DNA of 64,000 bases from Rhodanobacter thiooxydans (GCF_021545845.1 NZ_CP088923.1:2790001-2854000); one strand, 5' to 3'. Shown: positions 8,990-19,442, counted from the stretch's first letter. Notes: generated by a model from the sequence alone, not told the origin. Numbers and translations: made by a program.

Positions 8990-9490
8990 TCAGCGCGCAT
9001 AGACATGATCGCCGCGCACCTCGACATAGTCGCCGCTGCGGACGCCGGGGTTCTCGCGCTGGGTCACCGTGGCGTACTGGCCGTCGTCCAGTCGCACCAC
9101 GATGCGCCAGGCGACGTCGCTGCCGCTGTTGCGCTTGCCGACCTGGTTGCCGACGACGCCACCGACCACCGCGCCGGCCACGGTGGCGGCCTTGCGGCCA
9201 TCGCCCTTGCCGACCGTGTTGCCGAGCACCCCGCCGGCCACCGCGCCGATGATCGCGCCCAGCGTGCCGCCATTGCCGCTGCCGCCGTCGAGGTAGACCT
9301 GCTGCACTTCCTGCACCACGCCGCAGGCCTGGCAGCGCACACTGCGGTCGCCATGACCGTAACCGCTCTGTCCCTGATAGCCGCGGTTGTAGTTGCCGTC
9401 ATTGCCATACGGCGAGGTTGCGCAGCCGCCGAGGGCCAGCCCAACGCTCATTGCGGCGGCCATGGCGAATTTGCTGGTCAGTGCATTCAT
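8990..9490 (-). CDS. Glycine-zipper 2TM outer membrane lipoprotein
   Basis: A 166-residue predicted lipoprotein. The signal peptide ends in the lipobox LGGC at about residues 20-23. A Tyr/Gly/Asn-rich linker with a CQAC pair follows, then two glycine-zipper segments (LGAIIGAVAGGVLGNTVGKG and AATVAGAVVGGVVGNQVGKR, about residues 76-120). The C-terminal domain is IVVRLDDGQYATVTQ...GDYVEVRGDHVYAR. The pattern matches the SlyB/Rick_17kDa group of outer-membrane lipoproteins thought to stabilise the envelope. It stands beside a second, similar gene, probably an ancient duplication. Confidence 0.9.
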   Translation of the reverse strand: MNALTSKFAMAAAMSVGLALGGCATSPYGNDGNYNRGYQGQSGYGHGDRSVRCQACGVVQEVQQVYLDGGSGNGGTLGAIIGAVAGGVLGNTVGKGDGRKAATVAGAVVGGVVGNQVGKRNSGSDVAWRIVVRLDDGQYATVTQRENPGVRSGDYVEVRGDHVYAR

Positions 9491-9515
9491 GGGTTCGTTC
9501 CTCTCCGGGGTTGCT

Positions 9516-10097
9516 TCAGTGGGCGTCGGACACAGCCGTCACGCCTTCCTGCACCTGCACCCGGTCGCCCGGGTCATGATCCATCCGCACGGTGCGGGTG
9601 ACGCCGTTGTATTCATAACGGACGTCGTAACCGACGATCTTGCTGCTGGTGTTGTTGACGGTTTCGCATTTGCGCTCCACCGTCGAGCTGACCTGGGCAT
9701 GCTGGCGGCTGGCCTGGATGCGGTTGCCGGCATAGCCGCCGCCGACCGCACCAGCCACCGTGGCCAGCGTCTTGCCCTTGCCGCCACCGACCTGGTTGCC
9801 GACGAGGCCGCCAACGACGGCGCCGATCGCGGTACCGGCAATGCGGTTCTCGTCCGTCGGCGGCGTGGTGTGCGTGACCGTCTCGTCATGGCAGACCTGT
9901 TTCGGATTGTTCACCGTCGAACGTACCGGGTCGACGCTGACCACCTTGGCATACTTGACCCTGGCGTCCGCGCTGCTGCCCGCGTCGGCAGAGGCATTGG
10001 AAGCGCCCGCATCCGCATTGCGGTTGCAGGCCGATAGGCCAGTCGCGAGTACCGCCGCGATGGCGACATTGAGTACATTGGCTGTCAACCTGTTCAT
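9516..10097 (-). CDS. Second glycine-zipper lipoprotein
   Basis: A 193-residue predicted lipoprotein with signal peptide and lipobox LSAC (about residue 23). A Ser/Ala/Asp-rich linker is followed by two glycine-zipper stretches (IAGTAIGAVVGGLVGNQVG and [17 protein letters not shown]) and a C-terminal domain with VGYDVRYEYNGVTRTVRMDHDPGDRVQV. The ATG at 10097 is preceded by GGAGAGGA at good spacing. A longer frame to 10190 is not needed. Same architecture as its neighbour 26 bp downstream, so the two probably form an operon. Confidence 0.9.
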   Translation of the reverse strand: MNRLTANVLNVAIAAVLATGLSACNRNADAGASNASADAGSSADARVKYAKVVSVDPVRSTVNNPKQVCHDETVTHTTPPTDENRIAGTAIGAVVGGLVGNQVGGGKGKTLATVAGAVGGGYAGNRIQASRQHAQVSSTVERKCETVNNTSSKIVGYDVRYEYNGVTRTVRMDHDPGDRVQVQEGVTAVSDAH

Positions 10098-10255
10098 CAC
10101 GATCCTCTCCTCCGTTTTTGTTTGGCGACATGGCGGGATGCCCCTCGGCACCGGCGCAAATACCTGCGTGGCCATTGAACGGTTGTCCAACTGAATCGCA
10201 GCTAGCTCACGCTCGTTACATTATCTTCACGCCAGCCACGCGGGACCCTCTGCCA

Positions 10256-11041
10256 GTGCACGAAAAACGCAACCCGTACCCGCTCGTCGACAGCCACGTG
10301 CACCTCGACGACGAGGCGTTCGCCGGCGACCGCGAGGCGGTCGTCGAACGCGCCCGCCGCAACGGCGTCGACACGCTGGTGGTGCCCGCCGTCGATGCCC
10401 CAAGCTGGCCGCGGATCCGCCAGCTCTGCGCCCGCCACGCCGGTGCCTACCCCGCCTACGGGCTGCATCCGCTGTTCCTGACCGCGCACGCGCCGGAACA
10501 GGTCGATGCGCTGGCCGCCTGGCTGAACGAAAACCGTCCGGTGGCGGTCGGCGAGATCGGCCTGGATTTCCACCTGGACACTCCCGACCGCGAGCTGCAG
10601 CGACACTGCTTCTCGCGCCAGCTGCAATTGGCCCGCGAGCATGACCTGCCGGTGATCGTGCATGCCCGCGGTGCGCTGGAGGAAGTCATCCTAACCCTGC
10701 GCCGCAGCGGCAACCGGCGCGGCGTGGTGCACAGCTTCTCCGGCAGCGAGCAGCAGGCGCACCAGTTGTGGGAGCTTGGCTTTCAGCTCGGCATCGGCGG
10801 CCCGGTGACCTACGAGCGAGCGCAGCGCCTGCGCCGGATCGTGGCGCGCATGCCGATCGAATTCCTGCTGCTGGAGAGCGACGCCCCGGACCAGCCGGAC
10901 GCTACCCACCGCGGCGGGCGCAACGAACCGGCCCATGTGATCGAAGTCCTGCGCTGCATCGCGACGCTGCGCGATGCGCCGGAAGCGGAGATCGCCGCCA
11001 CCACCAGCGCCAACGCCCGTCGCCTGTTCGGGCTCGGCTGA
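10256..11041 (+). CDS. TatD-family metal-dependent hydrolase
   Basis: A 261-residue TIM-barrel hydrolase of the TatD deoxyribonuclease family. The metal-binding DSHVHLD motif opens the domain; GEIGLDF, PVIVHARGA, VVHSFSG and LLESDAPDQ supply the remaining metal ligands and catalytic residues. I choose the GTG at 10256 because it lies ten codons before DSHVH as in homologues; no convincing Shine-Dalgarno sequence is visible. The nearest in-frame ATG (10118) would overlap the promoter area of the divergent lipoproteins. TatD proteins have 3'-5' exonuclease and DNA-repair or quality-control roles. The exact subfamily is not resolved. Confidence 0.88.
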   Translation: MHEKRNPYPLVDSHVHLDDEAFAGDREAVVERARRNGVDTLVVPAVDAPSWPRIRQLCARHAGAYPAYGLHPLFLTAHAPEQVDALAAWLNENRPVAVGEIGLDFHLDTPDRELQRHCFSRQLQLAREHDLPVIVHARGALEEVILTLRRSGNRRGVVHSFSGSEQQAHQLWELGFQLGIGGPVTYERAQRLRRIVARMPIEFLLLESDAPDQPDATHRGGRNEPAHVIEVLRCIATLRDAPEAEIAATTSANARRLFGLG

Positions 11042-11088
11042 GAGCTTGCGGATTTTTCGACCTCTCAGACCGGCCATCGATGGCCGGA

Positions 11089-11120
11089 CATGAAACAGTC
11101 ACTCCAGTGACTGTTTCATG
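11089..11120. repeat. Perfect 15-bp inverted repeat
   Basis: The arm catgaaacagtcact is followed after two bases by its exact reverse complement. It lies between the TatD gene and marR, and lacks a T-tract. It could be a protein-binding palindrome or an mRNA end structure. Confidence 0.6.
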
Positions 11121-11154
11121 CGAGCGAGTCCGGGCGTGCAACGGACTTGCGACA

Positions 11155-11185
11155 AGAAGAAAACCACAGGAGGTGGTTTTCTTCT
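11155..11185. repeat. Perfect 13-bp hairpin upstream of marR
   Basis: The arm agaagaaaaccac, loop aggag and the exact complementary arm form a stable hairpin. The right arm ends gttttcttct, so on the plus strand it can act as a terminator for the TatD gene before the marR promoter. Confidence 0.55.
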
Positions 11186-11246
11186 CAAGCTCCGACGCAT
11201 AGGCCATCCGTCACTTGCCAGCGACAGCCCAGGTTTGCTAGTTTTT

Positions 11247-11277
11247 ATTTCACTGGTGAAATATGAGTCAGTGAAAT
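11247..11277 (+). promoter_or_regulatory. Candidate MarR operator overlapping the marR start
   Basis: ATTTCAC-tg-GTGAAAT is an inverted repeat of 7-bp arms at 11247-11262, and a third GTGAAAT copy at 11271-11277 runs into the ATG. Palindromes at this place are typical autoregulatory sites of MarR-type repressors. Binding itself is inferred. Confidence 0.5.
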
Positions 11278-11800
11278 GGCGCGTCTGACAAACTGCATCG
11301 CGCTGATGGACGAAGGCATCGGCCGGATCAGCCGGATCATCCCGCAAATGCCGGCCAGCGAAGCGCGGCTGTGCCGGCTGATGCTGATGCTGGGCAACCA
11401 CATCGAGGAAGAGCTCGAGTTCAAGCTGAAGCCGCACAAGCTCAACCATAGCGAGTTCCTGACCCTGATGATCCTGTACAGCCGCCCGGACGGCAGCTCC
11501 ACGCCGGGCGAGCTGTGCGAGTACACCTCGCAGGGCGCCACCAACATGACCCGCATCGCGAACGCGCTGGTCAAGCGCCGGCTGATCACCCGTGGCGTCA
11601 GCGAGGAGGATCGCCGCCGCGTGCTGATCCGCATTGCCCCGGCCGGGCGGCGTTTCGTGCAGAAGATGCTGCCGCCGATGTTTCCCCGCATCGCCATCAT
11701 GTTTGCCGGCTTCAGCGATACCGACAAACGCCATCTTGATCGGTTGCTGCGCAAGCTGGCCGGCAATCTTGGCCAACTGGGCGAGAGCCGCCTCCCATGA
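11276..11800 (+). CDS. MarR-family transcriptional regulator (MprA/EmrR-like)
   Basis: A 174-residue winged-helix repressor. The DNA-binding region reads LNHSEFLTLMILYSRPDGSSTPGELCEYTSQGATNMTRIANALVKRRLITRGVSEEDRRRVLIRIAPAG (about residues 58-126), with the conserved D-R-R wing motif. Helices on both ends form the dimer interface. The gene is first in an operon with the efflux genes, and its stop overlaps a possible upstream start of the next gene (ATGA). By analogy with EmrR it should repress the pump until a drug-like ligand binds. The palindrome over its start suggests autoregulation. Confidence 0.93.
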   Translation: MARLTNCIALMDEGIGRISRIIPQMPASEARLCRLMLMLGNHIEEELEFKLKPHKLNHSEFLTLMILYSRPDGSSTPGELCEYTSQGATNMTRIANALVKRRLITRGVSEEDRRRVLIRIAPAGRRFVQKMLPPMFPRIAIMFAGFSDTDKRHLDRLLRKLAGNLGQLGESRLP

Positions 11801-11811
11801 AGGAAACCCCG

Positions 11812-13287
11812 ATGAATCACGCCCCGCTCCGCGGTCGCGCGGTGCTGGCCGCCGCGCTGGCGCTGGCGCTGGCCGGCTGCGCCGCCGCGCCTGCCAGGCT
11901 CGGCCAGCCCGTGCTGCGCGACGATGTGCCGCTGGCCGGCCTGCAGGCTCCCACCCGCGCCGGCTGGCCGGCCGCCCAATGGTGGCGCCAGTACGACGAC
12001 CCGCAGCTGGACGCGCTGATCGAGCGCGCCATGCGGGAATCACCGGACCTGGCGCTGGCGCAGAGCCGCGTGCGCAACGCCGAGCAGTCGGCGAAGCTGG
12101 CCGCCGCGCAGCTCGGGCTCACGGTCAACGGCAGCGCGCAGGTGACGCGCGAGCGGCTGAGCGATCACGGCCTGATCCCGAGCCAGTTCCTCGGCTTCAG
12201 CTGGTACAACCAGGCCGACCTCGGCGTGCAACTGCGGTACGACTTCGACTGGTGGGGCAAGAAGCGCGCGACGATGGAAGCCGTACTGGACCAGGCGCGC
12301 GCCGCCGAAGCGCAGCACAGCGCCGCCGCGCTGGCGATCCAGTACGCCATCGCCGATACCTATTTCGGCTGGCAGGCCGACCAGGCGCGGCTGCAGCTGG
12401 CCGACCGGTTGCTGGCCACGCAACAGCAGTTCGCCGATATCGCCGAGCTGCGCGTGCACCAGGGCGTGGACCTGCCCGATGAAGCACAGAAGGCCCAGGC
12501 CCAGCTGGCCGCGGTGCGCGAGATACGCGTGGCGCTCGACGGCTCGGCGCAGATCCGCCGCGCCGCACTGGCCTCGCTGCTCGGCGTGGCGCCGGCCGAA
12601 TTGCCCGAGCTGCAGCCGCGGCCGCTGCCGACGATCGAGCGCGGCGTGCCGGCGAACGGCGGGCTGGACCTGATCGCGCGCCGCCCCGACATCGCCGCCA
12701 GCCGCTGGCAGGTCGAGGCAGCGCTGAAGCAGACCGACGCCGCGCGCGCCGAGTTCTTTCCCGACATCAGCATCACCGCTCTGGCCGGCCTGTCCAGCAT
12801 CGACATGGGCAAGCTGCTCACCGCCGGCAGCCGCGCCTTCGAGCTGACCCCGGCGCTGCATCTGCCGATCTTCACTGGCGGCGCGCTCGAGGCGAACTAC
12901 GGCGTGAGCAAGGCCCAGCTCGACGCCGCCGTGGCACAGTACGACAGCACCGTGCTGGCCGCCGCGCGCGAGGTAGCCACGCAGGCGCTGGGCGCCGAAC
13001 AGCTTGCCGCGCGCCAGCGCGAACAGCAGGCTCAGCTGGACGCCGACCAGCGTCTGCTGGCGAACGCACAGGCGCGGGCCCGTCAGGGCGTGCGCGACCT
13101 GCGCGAGAGCCTCGGCGCGCAAGCCGCGCTGCTGCTGCAACGCGACGCCACCACCCAGTTGCAGGCGCAGGCGGTGAGCACCGACCTGGCCCTGATCAAG
13201 GCGCTCGGCGGCGGCTACCGCAGCACCGACGATGCCGCCACCCCCTCTTCCGTTACCGCCGGAGCCGCCCACCATGAGCGCCACTGA
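11812..13287 (+). CDS. NodT/OprM-type outer membrane efflux lipoprotein
   Basis: A 491-residue outer-membrane factor. Signal peptide with lipobox LAGC at about residue 24; then two OEP repeats with long coiled-coil helices. Family landmarks are AQWWRQYDDPQLDALIERA near the N-terminus, LRYDFDWWGKKRATMEA, and LIARRPDIAASRWQVEAALKQTDAARAEFFPDISITA in the second repeat. The ATG at 11812 has an AAGGA site; the ATG at 11797 overlaps the marR stop and is an alternative. It overlaps emrA by 14 bp. It completes a tripartite pump with the following EmrA and EmrB proteins. Confidence 0.93.
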   Translation: MNHAPLRGRAVLAAALALALAGCAAAPARLGQPVLRDDVPLAGLQAPTRAGWPAAQWWRQYDDPQLDALIERAMRESPDLALAQSRVRNAEQSAKLAAAQLGLTVNGSAQVTRERLSDHGLIPSQFLGFSWYNQADLGVQLRYDFDWWGKKRATMEAVLDQARAAEAQHSAAALAIQYAIADTYFGWQADQARLQLADRLLATQQQFADIAELRVHQGVDLPDEAQKAQAQLAAVREIRVALDGSAQIRRAALASLLGVAPAELPELQPRPLPTIERGVPANGGLDLIARRPDIAASRWQVEAALKQTDAARAEFFPDISITALAGLSSIDMGKLLTAGSRAFELTPALHLPIFTGGALEANYGVSKAQLDAAVAQYDSTVLAAAREVATQALGAEQLAARQREQQAQLDADQRLLANAQARARQGVRDLRESLGAQAALLLQRDATTQLQAQAVSTDLALIKALGGGYRSTDDAATPSSVTAGAAHHERH

Positions 13288-14482
13288 ATCCGCCAAGTCC
13301 TCCGCCGAGGCCAACGACAGCGGCATGGCCGCGAAGGACCCGGCCAAGCGCCGCCGCTCGTTGCTGGTGGTGACCGGCATCTTCGCGCTCGCCGCGCTGG
13401 GCTGGTTCCTGCTGTGGCTGTTCGTGTTCTCCACCCGCGAGAAGACCGACAACGCCTACGTCGGCGGCAACCAGGTGGCGATCTCGGCCCAGGTGCCAGG
13501 CACCGTGGTGGCGATCCTCGCCGACGACACTCAGCGCGTCGAGGCCGGCCAGGTGCTGGTGAAACTGGACAGCACCGATGCCGACACCCGCCTGGCACAG
13601 GCGCGCAGCACACTGGCCCAGGCCGTGCGCGGCGTACGCCAGCAGACCAGCTCGGCGAGCAGTGCCGACGCCCAGGTGGTTGCCGCGAAGCTCGACCTGA
13701 AGAAGGCCGAGGCGGACCTGCAGCGGCGCCTGCCGTTGATCGCCGCCCAGGCCGAATCGCCGGAGATCGTGCAGCATCTGCGCGACGGCGTGGAGCAGGC
13801 GAACGCGGCGGTGAACGCCGCCGAGGCGCAGTCCGCCGCGGCGCACGCCGCGATCGAGGGTACCGACGTGGCGCAGAACCCGGTGGTGCTGCAGGCCCGC
13901 GCGAATTTCCGCGCCGCCTGGGTCGCCGCGCAGCGCAACGCGATCTACGCACCGGTGTCCGGCTACGTGGCCGAGCGCAGCGTGCAGCTGGGCAACAGCG
14001 TGCAGCCGGGCCAGCAGCTGATGACCGTGGTGCCGCTGCACGACCTGTGGATCGACGCCAACTTCAAGGAAGGCCAGCTGCGCCACATCCGCATCGGCCA
14101 GCCGGCGAAGGTCGTCTCCGACCTGTACGGCAGCGATGCCGTCTACCACGGCAAGGTGGTCGGCCTGGGTGCCGGCACCGGCAGCGTGTTCTCGCTGCTG
14201 CCGGCGCAGAACGCCACCGGCAACTGGATCAAGGTGGTCCAGCGCGTGCCGGTGCGCATCGCGCTGGACAACCAGGAACTGGACCAGCATCCGCTGCGCA
14301 TCGGCCTGTCCACCGACGTCACCGTCGACATCCGCCATGACCAGGGCAGCGTACTGGCCAGCGCGCCGACGCAGCAGCCGGTGGCGCAGACCAAGGTCTA
14401 CGACCAGATGGCCAGCCAGGCCGACGCGGAAGCGGAGCAGATCATCCGCGCCAACCTGCCCCGCAGCACCGCCGCGAACTGA
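13274..14482 (+). CDS. emrA: EmrA-type periplasmic adaptor (HlyD family)
   Basis: A 402-residue membrane-fusion protein linking EmrB to the outer-membrane channel. One N-terminal membrane helix (about residues 32-55, LVVTGIFALAALGWFLLWLFVF) is followed by the lipoyl half-motif TDNAYVGGNQVAISAQVPGTVVAI, a coiled-coil hairpin, and the second half-motif IYAPVSGYVAERSVQLGNSVQPGQQLMTVVPL. The start at 13274 lies inside the end of the upstream gene, indicating coupling. The architecture and the DHA2 partner mark this as the EmrA branch rather than RND adaptors. Confidence 0.94.
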   Translation: MSATESAKSSAEANDSGMAAKDPAKRRRSLLVVTGIFALAALGWFLLWLFVFSTREKTDNAYVGGNQVAISAQVPGTVVAILADDTQRVEAGQVLVKLDSTDADTRLAQARSTLAQAVRGVRQQTSSASSADAQVVAAKLDLKKAEADLQRRLPLIAAQAESPEIVQHLRDGVEQANAAVNAAEAQSAAAHAAIEGTDVAQNPVVLQARANFRAAWVAAQRNAIYAPVSGYVAERSVQLGNSVQPGQQLMTVVPLHDLWIDANFKEGQLRHIRIGQPAKVVSDLYGSDAVYHGKVVGLGAGTGSVFSLLPAQNATGNWIKVVQRVPVRIALDNQELDQHPLRIGLSTDVTVDIRHDQGSVLASAPTQQPVAQTKVYDQMASQADAEAEQIIRANLPRSTAAN

Positions 14483-14490
14483 GCCTCAGC

Positions 14491-16053
14491 ATGGCCGCCA
14501 CGCCGAACGACGCCGCACCCGACGCCCCGCTGCAGCCGCTGCATGGCGGCCCACTGGCGCTGCTCACCATCGCCGTTGCGTTCAGCACCTTCATGGAGGT
14601 GCTGGACATGACGATCGTCAACGTCTCCGTGCCGCACATCGCCGGCAGCCTTGGCGTGAGCCCCAGCGAAGGCACCTGGACGATCAGCTCCTACGCGCTG
14701 GCCAGCGCGATCATGCAGCCGCTGACCGGCTGGCTGGCGCGCCGCTTCGGCGAGGTGAAGACCTTCGTCGGCTCGGTGCTGCTGTTCGTGATCTTCTCGA
14801 TGCTGTGCGGCCTGGCCACCAGCATGCCGGTGCTGGTGATCGGCCGCCTGCTGCAGGGCGCCGGCTCCGGCCCAATGGTGGCGCTGTCGCTGACCCTGCT
14901 GCTGTCGAACTATCCGAAGGAAAAGCAGGGCATCGCGCTGGCGCTGTGGGCGATGACCGTGGTGGTGGCACCGATCTTCGGCCCGATCCTGGGCGGCTGG
15001 CTGACCGACAACTTCTCCTGGCCGTGGATCTTCTTCATCAACCTGCCGGTCGGGCTGGCGGCGGCCGTGGTCACCTGGGGTTTGCTGCGCAAGCGCGAAA
15101 CGAAGACCTACAAGGCACCGATCGACATGATCGGCCTGGCCCTGCTGGTGGTCGGTGTGGGCGCGCTACAGTTCATGCTGGACAACGGCAACGACCACGA
15201 CTGGTTCGCCTCGCCGATGATCCTGGTGCTGGGCCTCACCGCGCTGGTCTGCATCACCTTCCTGATCGTGTGGGAGCTGCACGCGAAGCACCCGGTGGTC
15301 GACCTGTCGCTGTTCCGGCAACGCAATTTCACGGTGGGCGTGGTCAGCTTGTCGCTGGGCATGTTCGCGTTCTTCGGCATCAACGTGGTGTTCCCGCTGT
15401 GGCTGCAGATCACCCTGGGCTACACCGCCACCTGGGCCGGCCTGGCCACCGCGCCGGTCGGCGTGCTGGCGTTCCTGATCGCGCCGGTGCTGGGCAAGAA
15501 CATGCACCGGCTGGACCTGCGCGCGGTGGTGACATTTTCGTTCCTGGTGTTCGCCGGCACCTCCTACTGGTTCTCCACCTTCGACAGCTCGGCCTCGTTC
15601 GCCGCCCTGGTGGTGCCACGCTTTGTGATGGGTCTGGCGATCCCGTGCTTCTTCATCCCGCTGAACCAGGTCTACCTGTCCGGCCTGCCGGTGGACCAGA
15701 TCGCCAGCGCATCGGGCCTGTCCAACTTCTGCCGCACGATCGGCTCCAGCGTGTCCACCGCGGTCATGGTGACGCTGTGGCAGCACCGCGGCGACTCGCA
15801 CCACGCCAGCCTCACCGAGTACGTCAGCCCGGGCCACCCGGCCACCACCGGGTTCCTCGGTCAGCTGACGCACGGCGGGCTGTCGCACACCCAGAGCCTG
15901 GGCCTGATCGATCGGCTGCTGACGCGCGAGGCGCTGACCCTGGCGGTGAACGACGTGTTCTGGGCCAGCGCGATCCTGTTCATGCTGCTGATCCCGCTGC
16001 TGTGGTTCGCCAAACCGCCGTTCGGCAGCACCGGCGGCGCGGTCGGTCATTGA
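14491..16053 (+). CDS. emrB: EmrB-type drug:H+ antiporter (MFS DHA2 family)
   Basis: A 520-residue, 14-helix major facilitator exporter. MEVLDMTIVNVSVPHIAGSLG, with the conserved D-x-T-I-V-N-V motif, occurs in helix 1. GWLARRFGEVKTF matches the loop 2-3 motif, and RLLQGAGSGPMVALSLTLL lies in helix 4. It ends the marR-nodT-emrA-emrB operon, 8 bp after emrA. Substrates of this family are hydrophobic drugs and uncouplers; the specific substrate is unknown. Confidence 0.95.
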   Translation: MAATPNDAAPDAPLQPLHGGPLALLTIAVAFSTFMEVLDMTIVNVSVPHIAGSLGVSPSEGTWTISSYALASAIMQPLTGWLARRFGEVKTFVGSVLLFVIFSMLCGLATSMPVLVIGRLLQGAGSGPMVALSLTLLLSNYPKEKQGIALALWAMTVVVAPIFGPILGGWLTDNFSWPWIFFINLPVGLAAAVVTWGLLRKRETKTYKAPIDMIGLALLVVGVGALQFMLDNGNDHDWFASPMILVLGLTALVCITFLIVWELHAKHPVVDLSLFRQRNFTVGVVSLSLGMFAFFGINVVFPLWLQITLGYTATWAGLATAPVGVLAFLIAPVLGKNMHRLDLRAVVTFSFLVFAGTSYWFSTFDSSASFAALVVPRFVMGLAIPCFFIPLNQVYLSGLPVDQIASASGLSNFCRTIGSSVSTAVMVTLWQHRGDSHHASLTEYVSPGHPATTGFLGQLTHGGLSHTQSLGLIDRLLTREALTLAVNDVFWASAILFMLLIPLLWFAKPPFGSTGGAVGH

Positions 16054-16069
16054 ACAGCCTGCTCTGGAA

Positions 16070-16094
16070 ATGCTGCGGCCGATGGCCGCAGCAT
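16070..16094 (+). terminator. Hairpin after the efflux operon
   Basis: An atgctgcggcc/ggccgcagcat stem of 11 bp with a gat loop lies 16 bp past the emrB stop. No T-tract follows, so it may be a weak or Rho-dependent end. Confidence 0.4.
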
Positions 16095-16147
16095 GAAAAT
16101 CCGCCACTGGCTGGTGCGGCGCAATATCTTCTGCTAGCGTGCGCCGC

Positions 16148-16645
16148 ATGGCACAAGCAAAGCGCACCATCAAGAAGTATCCAAACCGGCGTCTCTACGA
16201 CACGGAGATCTCCAGCTACATCACGCTGGAAGAGGTCCGCCAGCTGGTCCTGGACAACGAGGACTTCGAGGTCCGCGACGCCAAGACCGGCGAGGACCTG
16301 ACCCGTTCGGTGCTGTTGCAGATCATCTCCGAGCATGAGGACAAGGGGCAGCCGATGCTGTCGCCGCAGCTGCTCAGCCAGATCATCCGCTTCTACGGCG
16401 ACTCGCTGCAGGGCTTCATGGGCCCCTACCTGGAGCGCAGCCTGCAGGTCTTCCTCGACCAGCAGAACCAGTTCCGCAGCCAGCTCAACAGCCTGATGGG
16501 GCAAACCCCCTGGAACACGCTGAACGATCTCACCGAACGCAACCTCGCCGCATTCCAGGCGCTGCAGCGGGGGCTGATGGACACCGCCGCCAAGGTCATG
16601 CCCACCCCGGCGGCGCCCAGCCGCAGCGGCAAGAAATCCGGCTGA
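16148..16645 (+). CDS. phaR: Polyhydroxyalkanoate synthesis repressor PhaR
   Basis: A 165-residue regulator that binds DNA and PHA granules and controls phasin expression. The N-terminal DNA-binding domain (IKKYPNRRLYDTEISSYITLEEVRQLV) and the accumulation-regulator domain (DLTRSVLLQIISEHE) are clear. The C-terminus contains helical regions with FLDQQNQFRSQLNSLMGQ. The ATG at 16148 gives the standard N-terminus. It is followed by the acetoacetyl-CoA reductase gene, consistent with PHB metabolism. Confidence 0.95.
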   Translation: MAQAKRTIKKYPNRRLYDTEISSYITLEEVRQLVLDNEDFEVRDAKTGEDLTRSVLLQIISEHEDKGQPMLSPQLLSQIIRFYGDSLQGFMGPYLERSLQVFLDQQNQFRSQLNSLMGQTPWNTLNDLTERNLAAFQALQRGLMDTAAKVMPTPAAPSRSGKKSG

Positions 16646-16660
16646 GGCACCTGACTCCCA

Positions 16661-16687
16661 CGGCGCGCTTCGGCGCGCCGTTCGTTT
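16661..16687 (+). terminator. Terminator-like hairpin after phaR
   Basis: A cggcgcgc-ttcg-type stem-loop followed by ttcgttt, located 16 bp beyond the phaR stop. Confidence 0.55.
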
Positions 16688-16756
16688 GCACCCCATTCTG
16701 GTCGCTGCAGCACAGCACGTGCTGCCATGCGGCATGGCACACCGATGACCCCGAAC

Positions 16757-17518
16757 ATGACTCGCACCAACCCTTCTTCACGCCTCGCCCTGGTCACCGG
16801 CGGCATCGGCGGCCTCGGCACGGAAATCTGCCGTCAGCTGGCCCGCGCCGGGCGCAAGGTGATCGCGCTGGACCTGGCCTCGCGCGCGGAGCGCGTGGCC
16901 GCGTTCCACGATGAGGTCGCCGACTTCGGCGGCGCCATCGCGTTCGAGCCGGTCGACGTCAGCGACTTCGACGGCTGCCGACAACTGGTCGAACGGGTCG
17001 AACAGCAGCACGGCGGCATCGACATCCTGGTCAACGCCGCCGGCATCACCCGCGACGCCAGTCTGCGCAAGATGACCCCGCAGCAGTGGCACGAGCTGCT
17101 GCAGGTGAACCTGGACGGCGTGTTCAACATGTGCCGCCAAGTGGTCGAGGGCATGACCGCGCGCAGCTTCGGGCGCATCGTCAACATCAGCTCGGTGAAC
17201 GGCCAGACCGGCCAGTTCGGCCAGACCAACTATTCCGCCGCCAAGGCCGGCGTACACGGCTTCAGCATGGCGCTGGCGCGCGAGACGGCGCGCAAGGGCG
17301 TCACCGTCAACACCGTCTCGCCCGGCTACTGCGATACCCCGATGGTGGCCGCGGTACCGGACGAGATCCGCGCGCAGATCATTGCCGCCATTCCGGTCGG
17401 CCGCCTCGGCTCGCCCGCCGACATCGCCCGCGCCGTGGCCTTCCTCGCCGCCGACGACGCCGGCTACATCACCGGCGCCAACCTGCCGGTGAACGGCGGC
17501 TACTTCATGAGCTTCTGA
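16757..17518 (+). CDS. phbB: Acetoacetyl-CoA reductase (SDR family)
   Basis: A 253-residue short-chain dehydrogenase that reduces acetoacetyl-CoA to (R)-3-hydroxybutyryl-CoA with NADPH. The TGGIGGLGTEI cofactor motif, the NAAGIT strand, the catalytic Ser in NISSVNGQTGQFGQ, and the YSAAKAG Tyr-Lys pair are all present. NGQTGQFGQTNYSAAKAG is characteristic of PhaB rather than FabG. In-frame ATGs at 16727, 16745 and 16757 are possible starts; I favour the last. Its proximity to phaR supports a PHB role; the synthase and thiolase are not in this window. Confidence 0.9.
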   Translation: MTRTNPSSRLALVTGGIGGLGTEICRQLARAGRKVIALDLASRAERVAAFHDEVADFGGAIAFEPVDVSDFDGCRQLVERVEQQHGGIDILVNAAGITRDASLRKMTPQQWHELLQVNLDGVFNMCRQVVEGMTARSFGRIVNISSVNGQTGQFGQTNYSAAKAGVHGFSMALARETARKGVTVNTVSPGYCDTPMVAAVPDEIRAQIIAAIPVGRLGSPADIARAVAFLAADDAGYITGANLPVNGGYFMSF

Positions 17519-17650
17519 GCCGGCCGGTCGGAACCCACGCCGCCGGCCGCCGCCAACGTCGACCGGCTGCATTGACGCGGACCGGCCTTGGCCGTAATTT
17601 CCTGCGATCCGGTTGCCGTCCTGGGGGGGACTTCTCGCATACCGGACCGC

Positions 17651-17677
17651 AAGACGCACCCAGCGGGTGCGTCTTTC
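17651..17677 (+). terminator. Hairpin in the leader of the M4 protease gene
   Basis: An aagacgcaccc-agc-gggtgcgtctt stem of 11 bp followed by tcc lies only about 10 bp before the protease ribosome-binding site (gaggagggg). It may end upstream transcription or form a 5' mRNA structure protecting or modulating the protease message. Confidence 0.5.
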
Positions 17678-17686
17678 CAATCATGA

Positions 17687-19249
<1,563 letters not shown>

Positions 19250-19271
19250 GCAGCCCGCAAGTGCGTGACCC

Positions 19272-19306
19272 AAGGGCCGGCCCACCTGGGCCGGCCCTTC
19301 TCTTTT
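19272..19306 (+). terminator. Strong Rho-independent terminator
   Basis: A 12-bp perfect stem (aagggccggccc / gggccggccctt) with loop acct and a ctctttt tail follows the protease gene. Confidence 0.93.
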
Positions 19307-19442
19307 GCTGCAGCCTCCATGCGGGATCCGCCCGGTGCAGCCCACTTCCCATGGCGCTCCTTTGACACGGAACGGCCTGCCCGGGATTGCAGTCCCGCGG
19401 CGCTTGCGGAACAGTGTGCGGACTCCTTCTACGGATCGCAGC

